From assembly GCA_955652855.1 (NCBI GenBank), contig CATPCN010000597.1, positions 1-7,199 of the forward strand: a stretch of DNA of 7,199 nt, written 5' to 3'. Shown here one piece after another: positions 1 to 6,125 of the stretch (its first letter is position 1; every line of letters begins with the position of its first letter). Origin of the DNA: an uncultured Chthoniobacterales bacterium. Lineage in GTDB: Bacteria; Verrucomicrobiota; Verrucomicrobiae; Chthoniobacterales; UBA10450. A program made the position numbers and the translations under genes. The notes under the pieces were generated by a model. That model was not told the DNA's origin, made no database searches, and was given only the letters and a program-made list of their open reading frames with translations.

Positions 1-162
1 CGGCGGGGGAGCGAAAGTCTTGACGTAGTCCGACACGCTGAGAATCAAAACGGCGGGTTCGCCGTTCCTCTCCACAAGAAAGCGGTCGTTGTTCTCGACG
101 GCGCGATTCATGATCTGGCCGAGTTGCGTCCGGGCGGTTAGAGCGGAGATCTTACGTGTCAT
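1..162 (-). CDS. Phd/YefM-family antitoxin, N-terminal part (runs off left edge)
   Basis: The 54 visible residues begin MTRKISALTARTQLGQIM and continue through a segment with FLVERNGEPAVLIL and SVSDY. This is the usual Phd/YefM layout: an N-terminal beta-helix DNA-binding half, then the strand with the 'xxGxPxAVLxS' pattern. Family members bind their own promoter as dimers and use a C-terminal tail to neutralise a partner toxin, often RelE/YoeB-, Doc- or PIN-type. The tail and any toxin gene lie beyond the left edge. The start is the ATG at 160-162. No Shine-Dalgarno sequence precedes it, only AT-rich sequence with a perfect inverted repeat 2 bases upstream, so the mRNA may have a very short leader. 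The family call is firm. The toxin partner is unseen, but a VapC-like remnant at 2674-2757 next to a similar operator hints at a PIN toxin. Confidence 0.85.
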   Translation of the reverse strand, partial: MTRKISALTARTQLGQIMNRAVENNDRFLVERNGEPAVLILSVSDYVKTFAPPP

Positions 163-164
163 AG

Positions 165-182
165 TGATTAATTAGTTAATCA
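165..182 (-). promoter_or_regulatory. Inverted-repeat operator/promoter of the antitoxin gene
   Basis: TGATTAA at 165-171 and TTAATCA at 176-182 form a perfect 7-base inverted repeat with a 4-base spacer, immediately upstream of the antitoxin ATG. Antitoxins of this family bind such palindromes that overlap their own promoter, so autoregulation is the likely role. A second, shorter dyad (ACATG, GAT, CATGT) lies next to it at about 190-202. The AT-rich core could also serve as the -10 region. Confidence 0.55.
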
Positions 183-256
183 ATCGTAACATGGATCATG
201 TAACAGGTAAGCAGGCTGAACCGCGACGGTAAGGGAGCGTGCCCTATATGGACCGG

Positions 257-291
257 GAGCACCGTTTCCTGGTGACCGGATTCGAGCGCCC
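257..291 (-). repeat. 35-base fragment matching the LytTR regulator gene
   Basis: These 35 bases match 3182-3216, inside the response regulator gene, in the same orientation with one mismatch (34/35). On the minus strand in the matching frame they read ALESGHQETVL, and the mismatch (CTC versus CTG, both Leu) is synonymous. No obvious similarity continues on either side. It is best read as a scrap of a second or duplicated regulator gene left between the antitoxin and the cyclotransferase-like gene. The rest of the 163-391 gap shows no gene and no convincing terminator. Confidence 0.75.
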
Positions 292-391
292 TCGGAGCAA
301 ATGGTAAAAGATCGTCGGCTAGAGAGGCATGATAGCGCGAGTCCACCCCTCAGAACTGCGAAGCCCGAGGCAATTGAGGGCAGTTGGCGAT

Positions 392-1030
392 TTAGGGCTG
401 CGTGTCAGCGAGCAATGGGTGGGTACCCTCGCGTTTCCGGTCGACAAAAAGCAAGTGTGTCGGTATGGGATCGGTTGAGTTTTCGTATCGCATACGAAAC
501 TCAGGGCCCAATTCCCTAAGTCCCTCCTGCACTATCTCCACATAGGATGCGCGCAGTGCCGCCCACTCCCGGGCACGCCCCGGTGTCAAGTGCCACTCGG
601 GCTTGGCGACGTAGATGTAGGCGTGACCGCCACTCACCGTGACGCCGCTAAGCCCTTGCGTGATGTCGTGACGATTGTAAATCCACTCTCTCTGGTCAAA
701 CAGCGCCAATTCTTCTGGCGCTAGTACGTAGAGTAGCCCGTTCATTTCGTCCTGAGGCGAAGCGCGAACATTGAGATAGATGATGTGTTGAGGGGTGAAT
801 TCGGACGCTTCCGACAGTTCGTAAAAACTTCTGTTCGGCATAATGACATCCCAAGACCGCCTCCACCCAAAGAGGGTACACTTCACCGACGGTTGTGCGC
901 AAGGATGTCCAAGGGTCAACTCCATGTTACGCCGCAGAAGCAGAGACCCGTAGGCAAACATGGCCGCTTCGCCCGGCTTAAGATTAATGACGCTCATTGA
1001 GTCATTTGATGGATCTTGCTTTGGCGGCAT
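392..1030 (-). CDS. Gamma-glutamylcyclotransferase-like (AIG2/GGCT-fold) protein
   Basis: This is a 212-residue cytosolic protein without signal peptide or membrane helix. It has FAYGSL at about 25-30, the nucleotide-loop-like YGSL signature that opens GGCT/AIG2/ChaC-fold enzymes. Further on, GLLYVL (about 98-103) is followed by PEELALFDQRE (105-115), matching the family's 'G-x-LY-x-L ... LDxxE' segment, so Glu115 is the probable catalytic acid. Family enzymes cyclise gamma-glutamyl groups to 5-oxoproline and release the amine; the actual substrate is not predictable here. The C-terminal ~70 residues have no recognised role. The start at 1030 is favoured because AGGAGG (1034-1039) lies just upstream, although the 3-base spacing is tight; an internal ATG at 995-997 (Met12) lacks such a site. 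It begins 29 bases inside the end of the upstream membrane-protein gene, so the two are probably co-transcribed and coupled. Confidence 0.75.
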   Translation of the reverse strand: MPPKQDPSNDSMSVINLKPGEAAMFAYGSLLLRRNMELTLGHPCAQPSVKCTLFGWRRSWDVIMPNRSFYELSEASEFTPQHIIYLNVRASPQDEMNGLLYVLAPEELALFDQREWIYNRHDITQGLSGVTVSGGHAYIYVAKPEWHLTPGRAREWAALRASYVEIVQEGLRELGPEFRMRYENSTDPIPTHLLFVDRKREGTHPLLADTQP

Positions 1031-2540
1031 TTACCTCCTTTGTCTCTGTCGGCGGTATTACATCGAATTCGAAAGCAATTATGCCGCCGTTTCTTACGTT
1101 AGGCTTCTCCCATTGGAAGACACCTGCTGATACCTGTTTAACTTCCAAATCAACTCCCAGTACACGCTTGTTAGTAAGGCAATCACATTCCAGATCCTTG
1201 AGATCGCGTTCTAGCGAGCCCCGTTGATCAGATGATCGTGTACTGGGAATGCGACTATGGAAAAAGAGAGATTTGGGTGGACTGATGCTCCAACCACGCC
1301 GCAAGTAGCTACTCAGATCGAGATTGCCTCGAACCAGGCGATAGTTGGCGTCGGCGCGCAAGTGGATGTGGCTATCTCTGTTACCGGCATCGTAGCCCCC
1401 GTACAGCGTAACACGCAAGAAGCGGTCTTCGTTGGGCTTCGGACGAAAGCGGCAGATGTATGCGCTGTGCTTCGCAAAGTTCTCGCCAGAAGTCGCCAAA
1501 TTGTCAGGACACGGATCGTGAACCTCCAGGTAGCCGCGAGTTGCATAGCGTAACTCCCATGGCGGAAGTTCTCCATCCGCTTTCGGAGCCCCCTCGCCCC
1601 AAGTGCGGTCATGCCCGGCAAAGCGAACATGGCTAACGAAGTTTGCCACTCCGGTATACTTCTCTTTTATCGTCAAACGGTCGCGCACCTCCCTCGGCAA
1701 AGCTTTCACTGGAACTGGCTCGACCGTAAGAGTGTATTCAAAGAGGTCCACCTCGTAGGTATTCGGATGTCCAATGGGTGTCAAGATTGCTTCACATATT
1801 TCCTCAATGGCTCCAGATTCCGCGTGCCGTAGCCTATGAGGCCAGATCTCCTGCTTAGGGATCGGCCAAGCCCCGGCCATTCGCTTGCTGCCGCTGTTGA
1901 TCCGCTTTTCGAATTCACGGTGTGTCCAGGCTCCCAAAAACCGCTCTGATGCCATTCCCAGTACGTCCAGCGCTGTGGACGATGTAGCAATAGCAAGAAC
2001 TCCGCTGGCAATCGTGACCAAGCCTACAAGCGCTGATGCTATACCAGCTAATAAAACCTTGTTCGGCCATAGGAAATACAACGGCACGCTCAAAGTAGCT
2101 AGTACAAATATCGCCGCGAACGCCCACGCAATCCAGTGCGGCGGTCGCGGAGGAGTCAAGAACACCACTTGACGAACACGCCGAATCTGCCGAACGTCGG
2201 TATCCTTCATCAGACATCTCAATAAGAAGTCCTGAACCAGAAGGCAACCCCGTCCTAATGCTACAAGAGTCACGTCCGGGTCGTCTTCAGGATGGTGGCT
2301 ACAGAAAGGAGGCCGTTGAAGAGCCTTAGCCAGCGCTTCTGTCTGCCGCTGGCGACGCTGGAGTAAACTATGTAAGAAACTTCTATCGTCGCGAGCGGAG
2401 GCCAACGAATAGAGGGGCAGATGATAGACCTCGGTAAAGCCAACCTGAGTTTTCAGGGCGGGAAGGACGCTATTCTCCCAGAAGCGGCGTTCTCTTCGTG
2501 AGGATGAAACCAACGCGACAAACGTTTCGCTGTCGGGCAT
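1002..2540 (-). CDS. Uncharacterised two-helix membrane protein with hydrolase-like N-terminus
   Basis: I do not recognise the family of this 512-residue protein. Residues 1-130 resemble a degenerate alpha/beta-hydrolase half: an early strand (FVALVSS), a later strand plus turn (VTLVALGRGCLLVQDFLL, about 90-107), then RQVVFLTPPRP (123-133), like the 'LVGHSxGG ... VVFLATP' layout of lipase-like proteins. The nucleophile Ser position is Gly, so catalysis is unlikely. Two hydrophobic helices follow (about 136-157 and 162-184) with a very short loop, forming a membrane hairpin with both termini on the same side, probably the cytosol. Residues 185-260 look helical; about 261-497 look beta-rich and soluble, with several aromatic strands. 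The start at 2540 has GGAGGT 8 bases upstream. It is the first gene of a pair with the cyclotransferase-like gene. G+C content is visibly lower than in the kinase operon, consistent with transfer. An accessory or defence role is only inferred. Confidence 0.7.
   Translation of the reverse strand: MPDSETFVALVSSSRRERRFWENSVLPALKTQVGFTEVYHLPLYSLASARDDRSFLHSLLQRRQRQTEALAKALQRPPFCSHHPEDDPDVTLVALGRGCLLVQDFLLRCLMKDTDVRQIRRVRQVVFLTPPRPPHWIAWAFAAIFVLATLSVPLYFLWPNKVLLAGIASALVGLVTIASGVLAIATSSTALDVLGMASERFLGAWTHREFEKRINSGSKRMAGAWPIPKQEIWPHRLRHAESGAIEEICEAILTPIGHPNTYEVDLFEYTLTVEPVPVKALPREVRDRLTIKEKYTGVANFVSHVRFAGHDRTWGEGAPKADGELPPWELRYATRGYLEVHDPCPDNLATSGENFAKHSAYICRFRPKPNEDRFLRVTLYGGYDAGNRDSHIHLRADANYRLVRGNLDLSSYLRRGWSISPPKSLFFHSRIPSTRSSDQRGSLERDLKDLECDCLTNKRVLGVDLEVKQVSAGVFQWEKPNVRNGGIIAFEFDVIPPTETKEVNAAKARSIK
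1034..1039 (-). promoter_or_regulatory. Ribosome binding site of the cyclotransferase-like gene
   Basis: A perfect AGGAGG on the minus strand lies within the last codons of the upstream membrane-protein gene and only 3 bases before the ATG at 1028-1030. It decides the start of the downstream gene and supports coupled translation. Confidence 0.55.
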
Positions 2541-2548
2541 GACTGCTC

Positions 2549-2554
2549 ACCTCC
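2549..2554 (-). promoter_or_regulatory. Ribosome binding site of the membrane-protein gene
   Basis: GGAGGT on the minus strand, 8 bases before the ATG at 2538-2540. It fixes the start and is the best-placed Shine-Dalgarno sequence in the window. Confidence 0.65.
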
Positions 2555-2636
2555 GATCTTATTAACGTCACGAATTAACATATCGTATTTTCGGCGAGAG
2601 TGCGCGGACTTTCACCACAATAAGCGGCGTTTGCAC

Positions 2637-2666
2637 TGTATACCACGCCATCGTTGCGTCCTACAA
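2637..2666 (-). promoter_or_regulatory. Weak candidate promoter for the two-gene cassette
   Basis: On the minus strand, TTGTAG (2661-2666) and TATACA (2637-2642) are separated by 18 bases; each matches 4 of 6 consensus positions. It would give a leader of roughly 90 bases. Nothing clearly better is visible between 2541 and 2818, but it overlaps decayed sequence and could be chance. Confidence 0.22.
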
Positions 2667-2673
2667 CGGTTTC

Positions 2674-2757
2674 TGTGCGGTACCACTTTCAATGGGCTGT
2701 CCCTGAGTAACCGATATCGAGTGCAAGTCGCCATATACTTATAGCGGGCACTGAAAT
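2674..2757 (-). pseudogene. Decayed VapC/PIN-domain toxin fragment
   Basis: Minus-strand translation from 2757 gives ISVPAISIWRLALDI, very like the central PIN-toxin segment 'ISVxAISLWELAL', with Arg where the conserved acidic Glu follows Trp. Shortly after, in another frame (2686-2699), comes QPIES, and then, back in the first frame (2674-2685), WYRT. Together these resemble the 'xPIExWYRxA' segment that follows in many VapC proteins, at shorter than usual spacing. A TGA at 2688-2690 interrupts the first frame. No start codon, N-terminal Asp strand or C-terminal acidic motif is recognisable. I read it as a frameshifted toxin remnant. It follows an antitoxin-operator-like motif at 2773-2797, which supports a former toxin-antitoxin locus. 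The match is short, so chance similarity remains possible. Confidence 0.42.
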
Positions 2758-2772
2758 TCTGCACCGACCCAG

Positions 2773-2797
2773 TGTGATTAATTATTACGCAACGTAA
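2773..2797 (-). repeat. Second copy of antitoxin-operator-like sequence
   Basis: The 11 bases GTGATTAATTA at 2773-2783 are identical to 164-174 upstream of the antitoxin. On the minus strand both sites read TTACG, TTG, a short variable stretch, then TAATTAATCAC. Here the left part also forms a small dyad (TTACG 2785-2789, CGTAA 2793-2797). It sits just downstream of the response regulator stop codon, with no intact antitoxin gene next to it, only the VapC-like fragment. It is probably a relic operator. Confidence 0.45.
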
Positions 2798-2818
2798 ATG
2801 CGGGCGTCAGCATTCCGC

Positions 2819-3559
2819 TTATCGCCCCCCGTCCAGCGCCTGAAGCAAATCCCGAAAACGCCGCCGGCTCACTTCCAGGCGCTGCCCGTTCTTCAACAGC
2901 ACTTCACCCGACCCGCCGGGCATCGGGAACACCTCGGCTACCGAATTCAAATTGATCAACGCCGCGCGCGAGACTCGAAAGAATCGGCCTGGATCCAGCC
3001 GTAGTTCCAGCTCATTGAGCGTTGGATCCATCCAGTATTGGACCCCGTCGCCGACCAGCTTGGTCAGCCCGTCCTCGGAAACAAAATAGAGCACTTTGCT
3101 CTCGCCCACCACCAGATAATGGGAAGCGTTCCGAACCAGAAAACGCGCGGCGCCCGGCCGCAGGCTGCGCGCGGCTCGATCGAGCACCGTTTCCTGGTGA
3201 CCGGATTCCAGCGCCCGGACCCGCTCCAGCGCTTTGGCCAGCCGGACGCGGCTGATCGGCTTCAGCAGGTAATCCACCGCATGCAGCTCGAAAGCGTCCA
3301 CTGCGTGCTGATCGAAAGCCGTGCAAAAAATCACATGCGGGCGTGGATGGGGCAGGGAAGCTACTACGTCGATCCCGCTACATCCGGGCATTTGGATGTC
3401 GAGCAAGATCAGATCGGGTTTCAACTGAGCGGCCAGCTCCATCGTTTGAGGACCAGTCTCCGCCTCACCGGCAATCTCCAAATCCGAATGGGCCGCCAAT
3501 ATCTGGCGCAAGCGGGCGCGCGCGGGCGCTTCATCGTCGGCGATAAGTACGCGAGTCAT
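2819..3559 (-). CDS. LytTR-family response regulator (receiver + LytTR DNA-binding domain)
   Basis: A 246-residue two-component regulator. The receiver domain (about 2-115) has the acidic pair Asp8-Asp9, phospho-acceptor Asp54 in LLDIQMPG, the switch Thr80 (FCTAFD) and Lys100 (YLLKP). A linker (about 116-138) leads to a LytTR domain (about 139-242) with RFLVRN, the FFRVSRAALINLNSV core and the closing LEVSRRRFRDLL. LytTR proteins bind direct-repeat DNA sites through beta-strand loops and act as transcription regulators in the cytosol. The start is the ATG at 3557-3559, which overlaps the kinase stop codon (ATGA); an upstream in-frame ATG at 3622 would add 21 residues lying inside the kinase gene and not resembling a receiver, so it is rejected. 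It is the last gene of the kinase operon. The linker codons carry the sequence repeated at 257-291. Confidence 0.95.
   Translation of the reverse strand: MTRVLIADDEAPARARLRQILAAHSDLEIAGEAETGPQTMELAAQLKPDLILLDIQMPGCSGIDVVASLPHPRPHVIFCTAFDQHAVDAFELHAVDYLLKPISRVRLAKALERVRALESGHQETVLDRAARSLRPGAARFLVRNASHYLVVGESKVLYFVSEDGLTKLVGDGVQYWMDPTLNELELRLDPGRFFRVSRAALINLNSVAEVFPMPGGSGEVLLKNGQRLEVSRRRFRDLLQALDGGR
3182..3216 (-). repeat. Parent copy of the 35-base repeat, within the regulator linker
   Basis: This segment encodes RALESGHQETVL, at the junction of receiver and LytTR domains. It matches 257-291 at 34 of 35 bases in the same orientation. As it belongs to an intact gene, it is the likely source, or a close relative of the source, of the intergenic copy. 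Confidence 0.75.
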
Positions 3560-5442
3560 GCCTGGTTCCCGCCGCTGGGAATCTCCAGGAACACCCGCGT
3601 TCCATTTTGGCCGCAATCCCAACGCAGTCGCGCGGACTCGCCGTAATAGCCTTTCAGCCTTTCTAGAATATTACGCAATCCGTGAGCCGGCGCGGACTGA
3701 CCGTTGACCGTCTGGGCAAGCGTGAATCCAATTGGAAAACCGGGACCATCGTCGGATACCTCGATGCACAGGATTTCGCCGGCCAGGGTCGCCCGCAATC
3801 CAATTGTCCCCTGTCCCTCCTTCGCCGAGACCCCGTGCTTGATGGCGTTTTCAATCAGTGGCTGGATGCTCATGGCCGGGACAGGCGCGTTGGAGGTTGC
3901 GGGATCGATGTCGATCTTCAATTGCAACCGGTCTCCAAAGCGCGCCTGCTCTACCCGCAAATACGCCAGAACAAATTCCACTTCTTCGTCCAGACGCACC
4001 CATTCCTTTTCCGATCGGCGCAGCGTGTAGCGAAACACGTGCGCCAGTTGTTCCACGGTCTCGTCCGCCAATTGAGGCTGATCCTGGATCAGACCGGCGA
4101 TGGCATTCAACGCATTGAACAAGAAATGTGGATTGATTTGCGCGCGCAACGCTTTCAACTCTGCGCGGCTCGCCAGTAATCGAAGCTGTTGCTCGCGCTC
4201 TTCGCGCTGCTGTTGCTGCTCGCGGAAACGGACATTTTCCAGCACTACGCCCAGCGTTCGCGCCACCGCCTGGAGCAGCCGCCGGTCATCGCTCAGATAG
4301 GGGATGCTGTTCGATCTGGGAGCTAATGCGGCCCAACCAAGAATCTGGCGATGCTGCTCGAGCTCCACCAGTAGTCCGCCTTCCACCTCGCCAGGCGGAA
4401 CTTGGTCGCAACTGAATCGAACTTCCGCCGGCGACTGAAAAACGTTACGCAGACTATTCTCGGCGTGGGATCGCAGATCTTCTTCGGTGAGCGACGCCTG
4501 TATGTCGCGGACGAACTGGCGCTCCGCGACCTCGGGAGAATAGCGGCGACGCAGCCAAACGCGATCGATGCCCTGCGCCAGCCTCCCATAGATCCACGGA
4601 GCCAGTAGAAAAAACGGCGTGAAGAGGAGCGCGCTGATCCACGGCCTGCTCCAATCGGACGGGAAGCGATCTGAAACGGTGGGACTAACCGCAAAGGCCG
4701 TGGTTAGTGCCACCAGCGCCAGTGCGAAAAAGGCCCCACGCTTAATCAATAGATCGAAAAACGCCAGCCGCTCTTTGTAATACAGTGTTACGCAAAAAAA
4801 GGCAAGCAAGAGATAGTCGGGCAGCAAGCTTACAAACGTACCCGGTTGCGCGAGATTCGCGACAGCGCACAGTATGGTGAGGCAAAGCAGAACGCGCGTC
4901 CATAGTCGATGACGCCTTTCCACGACACTCAAGTGCCGGCGGGATCGAATCTGCGTGAGCAATCCCAGGGCGCCCGCCAGGGCCAGCATCAGGGCCGGCG
5001 CGCTGTTCAATTGATCGCTCCAACCGGTAGCGGCCAATTCGGAATCGTCGAGGCCCTTCGCTAACGCAGTGCCAATGCTGACGGCGTAGTATCCAATCAG
5101 CATCCATCGCCAGCCTCGGCCACCCGGCAGATGACCGGCCTCGTCCTTATAGACGACATGGAACAAGAGCGGAAACAAAACACCTATCGCCAGCGCCAGC
5201 GACAACCGCAAAACTGTATCCCAATTCGATTCCGAATCCAGCGCATCCGCGATGCGAAGCAGCAAATTAATCAGAAAGGCGGAGGCACAGGCCACCGTGA
5301 AGAACGGAAACACCAGTCCGCCGGCGCGCCGCCGGTGCAACTTTCTCTCCCGCCAATAGAATAAGGTGAGCACGGAGAAAGTCAGCGCGCCAAAGGTGAA
5401 CGTAATCAGCGACGCGAGGTAGAGCAGCTTATATCCCGCCAT
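3556..5442 (-). CDS. LytS-type membrane sensor histidine kinase
   Basis: A 628-residue sensor kinase of the His_kinase (LytS/YehU) class, partner of the LytTR regulator. About nine hydrophobic segments occupy residues 5-29, 43-66, 77-98, 112-130, 148-165, 181-198, 203-222, 235-255 and 266-286, without a large external loop, so the signal may be sensed within the membrane. A GAF-like region (about 305-403) and a Gln/Glu/Arg-rich coiled coil (404-432) follow. The kinase core has the H-box LRAQINPHFLFNALNAI with His439, the N-box PLIENAIKHG (Glu531, Asn532), the G1 box SDDGPGFP (563-570) and the G2 box GLRNILERL (588-596), so it appears active. The start at 5442 lies 2 bases after the stop of the preceding secreted-protein gene without a clear ribosome site, implying coupling; its own stop overlaps the regulator start. 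The membrane part does not look like the classical 5TMR-LYT domain. Confidence 0.93.
   Translation of the reverse strand: MAGYKLLYLASLITFTFGALTFSVLTLFYWRERKLHRRRAGGLVFPFFTVACASAFLINLLLRIADALDSESNWDTVLRLSLALAIGVLFPLLFHVVYKDEAGHLPGGRGWRWMLIGYYAVSIGTALAKGLDDSELAATGWSDQLNSAPALMLALAGALGLLTQIRSRRHLSVVERRHRLWTRVLLCLTILCAVANLAQPGTFVSLLPDYLLLAFFCVTLYYKERLAFFDLLIKRGAFFALALVALTTAFAVSPTVSDRFPSDWSRPWISALLFTPFFLLAPWIYGRLAQGIDRVWLRRRYSPEVAERQFVRDIQASLTEEDLRSHAENSLRNVFQSPAEVRFSCDQVPPGEVEGGLLVELEQHRQILGWAALAPRSNSIPYLSDDRRLLQAVARTLGVVLENVRFREQQQQREEREQQLRLLASRAELKALRAQINPHFLFNALNAIAGLIQDQPQLADETVEQLAHVFRYTLRRSEKEWVRLDEEVEFVLAYLRVEQARFGDRLQLKIDIDPATSNAPVPAMSIQPLIENAIKHGVSAKEGQGTIGLRATLAGEILCIEVSDDGPGFPIGFTLAQTVNGQSAPAHGLRNILERLKGYYGESARLRWDCGQNGTRVFLEIPSGGNQA
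4185..4225 (-). repeat. Gln/Glu/Arg-rich low-complexity codons in the kinase linker
   Basis: Two near-copies of a GCTGTTGCT...CGCG unit (plus-strand reading) encode the run REQQQQREEREQQLRLL, residues 408-424. It makes the charged coiled coil between the GAF-like region and the phospho-acceptor helix, and may vary in length between strains. Confidence 0.4.
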
Positions 5443-5444
5443 GG

Positions 5445-5963
5445 TTATCGCTTTGGCCCGGGCTCCGGCGCGTCCTCAACCGGCTTGCCGGTTACAGTTT
5501 TCAGAGCCGAGAGAATAGCGCGGTAATTGTTCTTGTCAGCCTCCAGCAGAAGACCGGCGGGCTTGCCGTCGTCCCCCTGGTACTGTATTCCGATGAAATG
5601 ATCTTTGCTTTTGTGCAGCAGCCCGAACAGCGCGAGCGGGCTGATCATGATACCGCTGACCACCATTTCCGCCACACGGCGATGCGCTTCCTGTCCATAA
5701 CTCAAGCTGATTACGCGAGCTTGATTTATCCGCAGCGTCTGACGGTGCGCGAACACGAACACGATGGCATCGGGCGTGATGGTCAGAACCGTATTCCAGT
5801 CATAAGGGTCGACCTTGGCTTGGATGGTGCCCCCGCTGTAGCGAATCTTGTTCCAGGAGTTGGTATCGGCCCCAAGACACTGAATACAGCCCAGTGCGAG
5901 AATCAGCGCGACGGCCAGCGTCCGGCGAATCAAACATCTTAGACCGATCTTGTTATGTTTCAC
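5445..5963 (-). CDS. Secreted protein of unknown function, first gene of the kinase operon
   Basis: From the GTG at 5961-5963 the protein has 172 residues. It begins with a basic stretch and a hydrophobic segment (IRRTLAVALILALGC...LGA), a likely signal peptide, possibly cut after the LGA; a lipoprotein Cys is less likely because the lipobox (ALGC) is poor. The mature part looks mostly beta, with the segment LSY...HRRV, a hydrophobic stretch (VVSGIMISPLALFGLL), then HKSKDH, IQY and DGKP. The same series occurs in the protein at 6839-7199, so the two are paralogues of one unnamed family. Start is uncertain: the frame stays open to a GTG at 6080 (211 residues) and a TTG at 5933 would also leave a signal peptide; none has a good ribosome site. 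Two bases separate its stop from the kinase start, so it may feed or modulate the sensor; this is inference. Confidence 0.7.
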   Translation of the reverse strand: MKHNKIGLRCLIRRTLAVALILALGCIQCLGADTNSWNKIRYSGGTIQAKVDPYDWNTVLTITPDAIVFVFAHRQTLRINQARVISLSYGQEAHRRVAEMVVSGIMISPLALFGLLHKSKDHFIGIQYQGDDGKPAGLLLEADKNNYRAILSALKTVTGKPVEDAPEPGPKR

Positions 5964-6125
5964 GGCGAGATCATCGGCGAGCTTCAGTATAAGAGACGGA
6001 CTGGCCGAAAACAACGGCTTCCCGCTGACTGGCGGGTGTGATGGCTGGGCGGTTTCCCGCCAAGGTGAACGGCGATGCACGAGTGTTCTTTATTGCCGCC
6101 CATGATGGATTTTCAGCCACTCACC

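Noticed and set aside
300..391. Terminator downstream of the two-gene cassette
   Set aside because: Only short GCCC/GGGC-type pairings with long loops and no T-run on the minus strand are visible.
301..519. Plus-strand open frame of 72 codons over the end of the cyclotransferase-like gene
   Set aside because: It overlaps the real minus-strand gene, has no ribosome site and no recognisable protein features.
2670..2710. Insertion-sequence end (GGTACC and GGGCTGTCCC-like bases)
   Set aside because: No matching inverted copy elsewhere in the window, no transposase and no target duplication; the VapC-remnant reading explains the same bases better.
2712..2719. CGATATCG palindrome
   Set aside because: An isolated 8-base palindrome within decayed sequence is expected by chance.
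2541..2818. Riboswitch or small RNA gene
   Set aside because: No strong stem-loop set with a terminator was seen; the recognisable content is the operator-like motif and the toxin remnant.
3560..3622. 21-residue N-terminal extension of the regulator from the ATG at 3622
   Set aside because: It lies inside the kinase gene and precedes the natural receiver start MTRVLIADDE, whose ATG overlaps the kinase stop.
3038..3646. Plus-strand open frame of 202 codons opposite the regulator
   Set aside because: It is antisense to a clear LytTR gene whose motifs explain the sequence; long antisense frames are expected in G+C-rich genes.
5964..6080. 39-residue N-terminal extension of the secreted protein from the GTG at 6080
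   Set aside because: It would place a Pro/Ser-rich stretch before the signal peptide and has no ribosome site. It cannot be fully excluded, so it is noted in the gene entry.
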